Positions 5,464-5,469 of a DNA stretch of 5,469 nucleotides are shown one piece after another (the first letter of the stretch is position 1; the number at the start of each line of letters is the position of its first letter). The position numbers and the translations under genes were made by a program. The notes under the pieces were generated by a model, which worked only from the letters and a program-made list of their open reading frames with translations, had not been told where the DNA came from and did not search any database. This DNA comes from Candidatus Zixiibacteriota bacterium (GTDB taxonomy: Bacteria > Zixibacteria > MSB-5A5 > SM1-73): contig JALHUP010000274.1 in NCBI GenBank assembly GCA_022866585.1, positions 1 through 5,469 on the forward strand. Reading direction: 5' to 3'.

Positions 5464-5469
5464 CTCCAA

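Larger units (their letters stand above)
5035..5469. other. Non-coding upstream region of the operon
   Basis: No coding frame is credible on either strand over these 435 bases. The region is AT-rich, with long A and T tracts, and is full of short inverted repeats. From right to left it contains two stem-loops at the edge, a triplet of CAAAAT elements, a sigma70-type promoter, an operator-like dyad at the predicted start of transcription, further small palindromes in the leader, and a GC-rich hairpin close to the ribosome site. No tRNA, known riboswitch or sigma54 -24/-12 promoter was recognised. Confidence 0.7.

Noticed and set aside
1..5469. CRISPR array, tRNA, rRNA, transposase or attachment site
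   Set aside because: No regularly spaced repeats, cloverleaf, rRNA segments, transposase motifs or target duplications were seen on either strand.

Overview
The window reads as bacterial chromosome of moderate to low GC content. Everything recognisable is encoded on the minus strand, with strong GGAGG ribosome sites and a consensus-like housekeeping promoter. A large TPR-GAF-sigma54 activator together with Sec-type secreted small proteins suggests a Gram-negative-type bacterium, possibly from one of the little-studied candidate phyla known from metagenomes. That placement is inference; nothing here fixes the taxon.

Layout, in the direction of transcription (right to left): a 435-base non-coding region (5035-5469) holds a probable sigma70-type promoter, an operator-like inverted repeat at the predicted transcription start, a roughly 177-nt leader, and two stem-loops at the right edge that look like part of a dispersed repeat. 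Next come four closely packed genes: secreted small protein A (4684-5034), a 975-residue TPR-GAF-AAA+-Fis sigma54 activator (1731-4658), secreted small protein B (1361-1681), and a second TPR protein (from 1397) that runs off the left edge. Gaps are 24 bp and 49 bp, followed by a 37-bp overlap, with no terminator-like hairpin between genes, so one operon is likely.

The main point is that the four genes form two copies of one cassette. In each copy, a small Sec-exported protein with a G-x(1-2)-PWD motif just after the signal peptide is followed by a large TPR protein. The two TPR proteins are clear paralogues, about 46% identical by hand count over a 95-residue stretch. The two small proteins match only at the signal peptide, the PWD motif and a T-N-(N)-V segment. 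The sigma54 activator has no receiver domain; a superhelix of about ten TPRs and a GAF domain occupy the sensory position. A plausible reading is an export-and-sense module: a secreted peptide or small protein whose mature or processed form is monitored by a TPR receptor, similar in logic to Rap-Phr or PlcR-PapR but with a sigma54 enhancer-binding output. Functional coupling between the small proteins and the TPR proteins is inferred from layout and duplication only.
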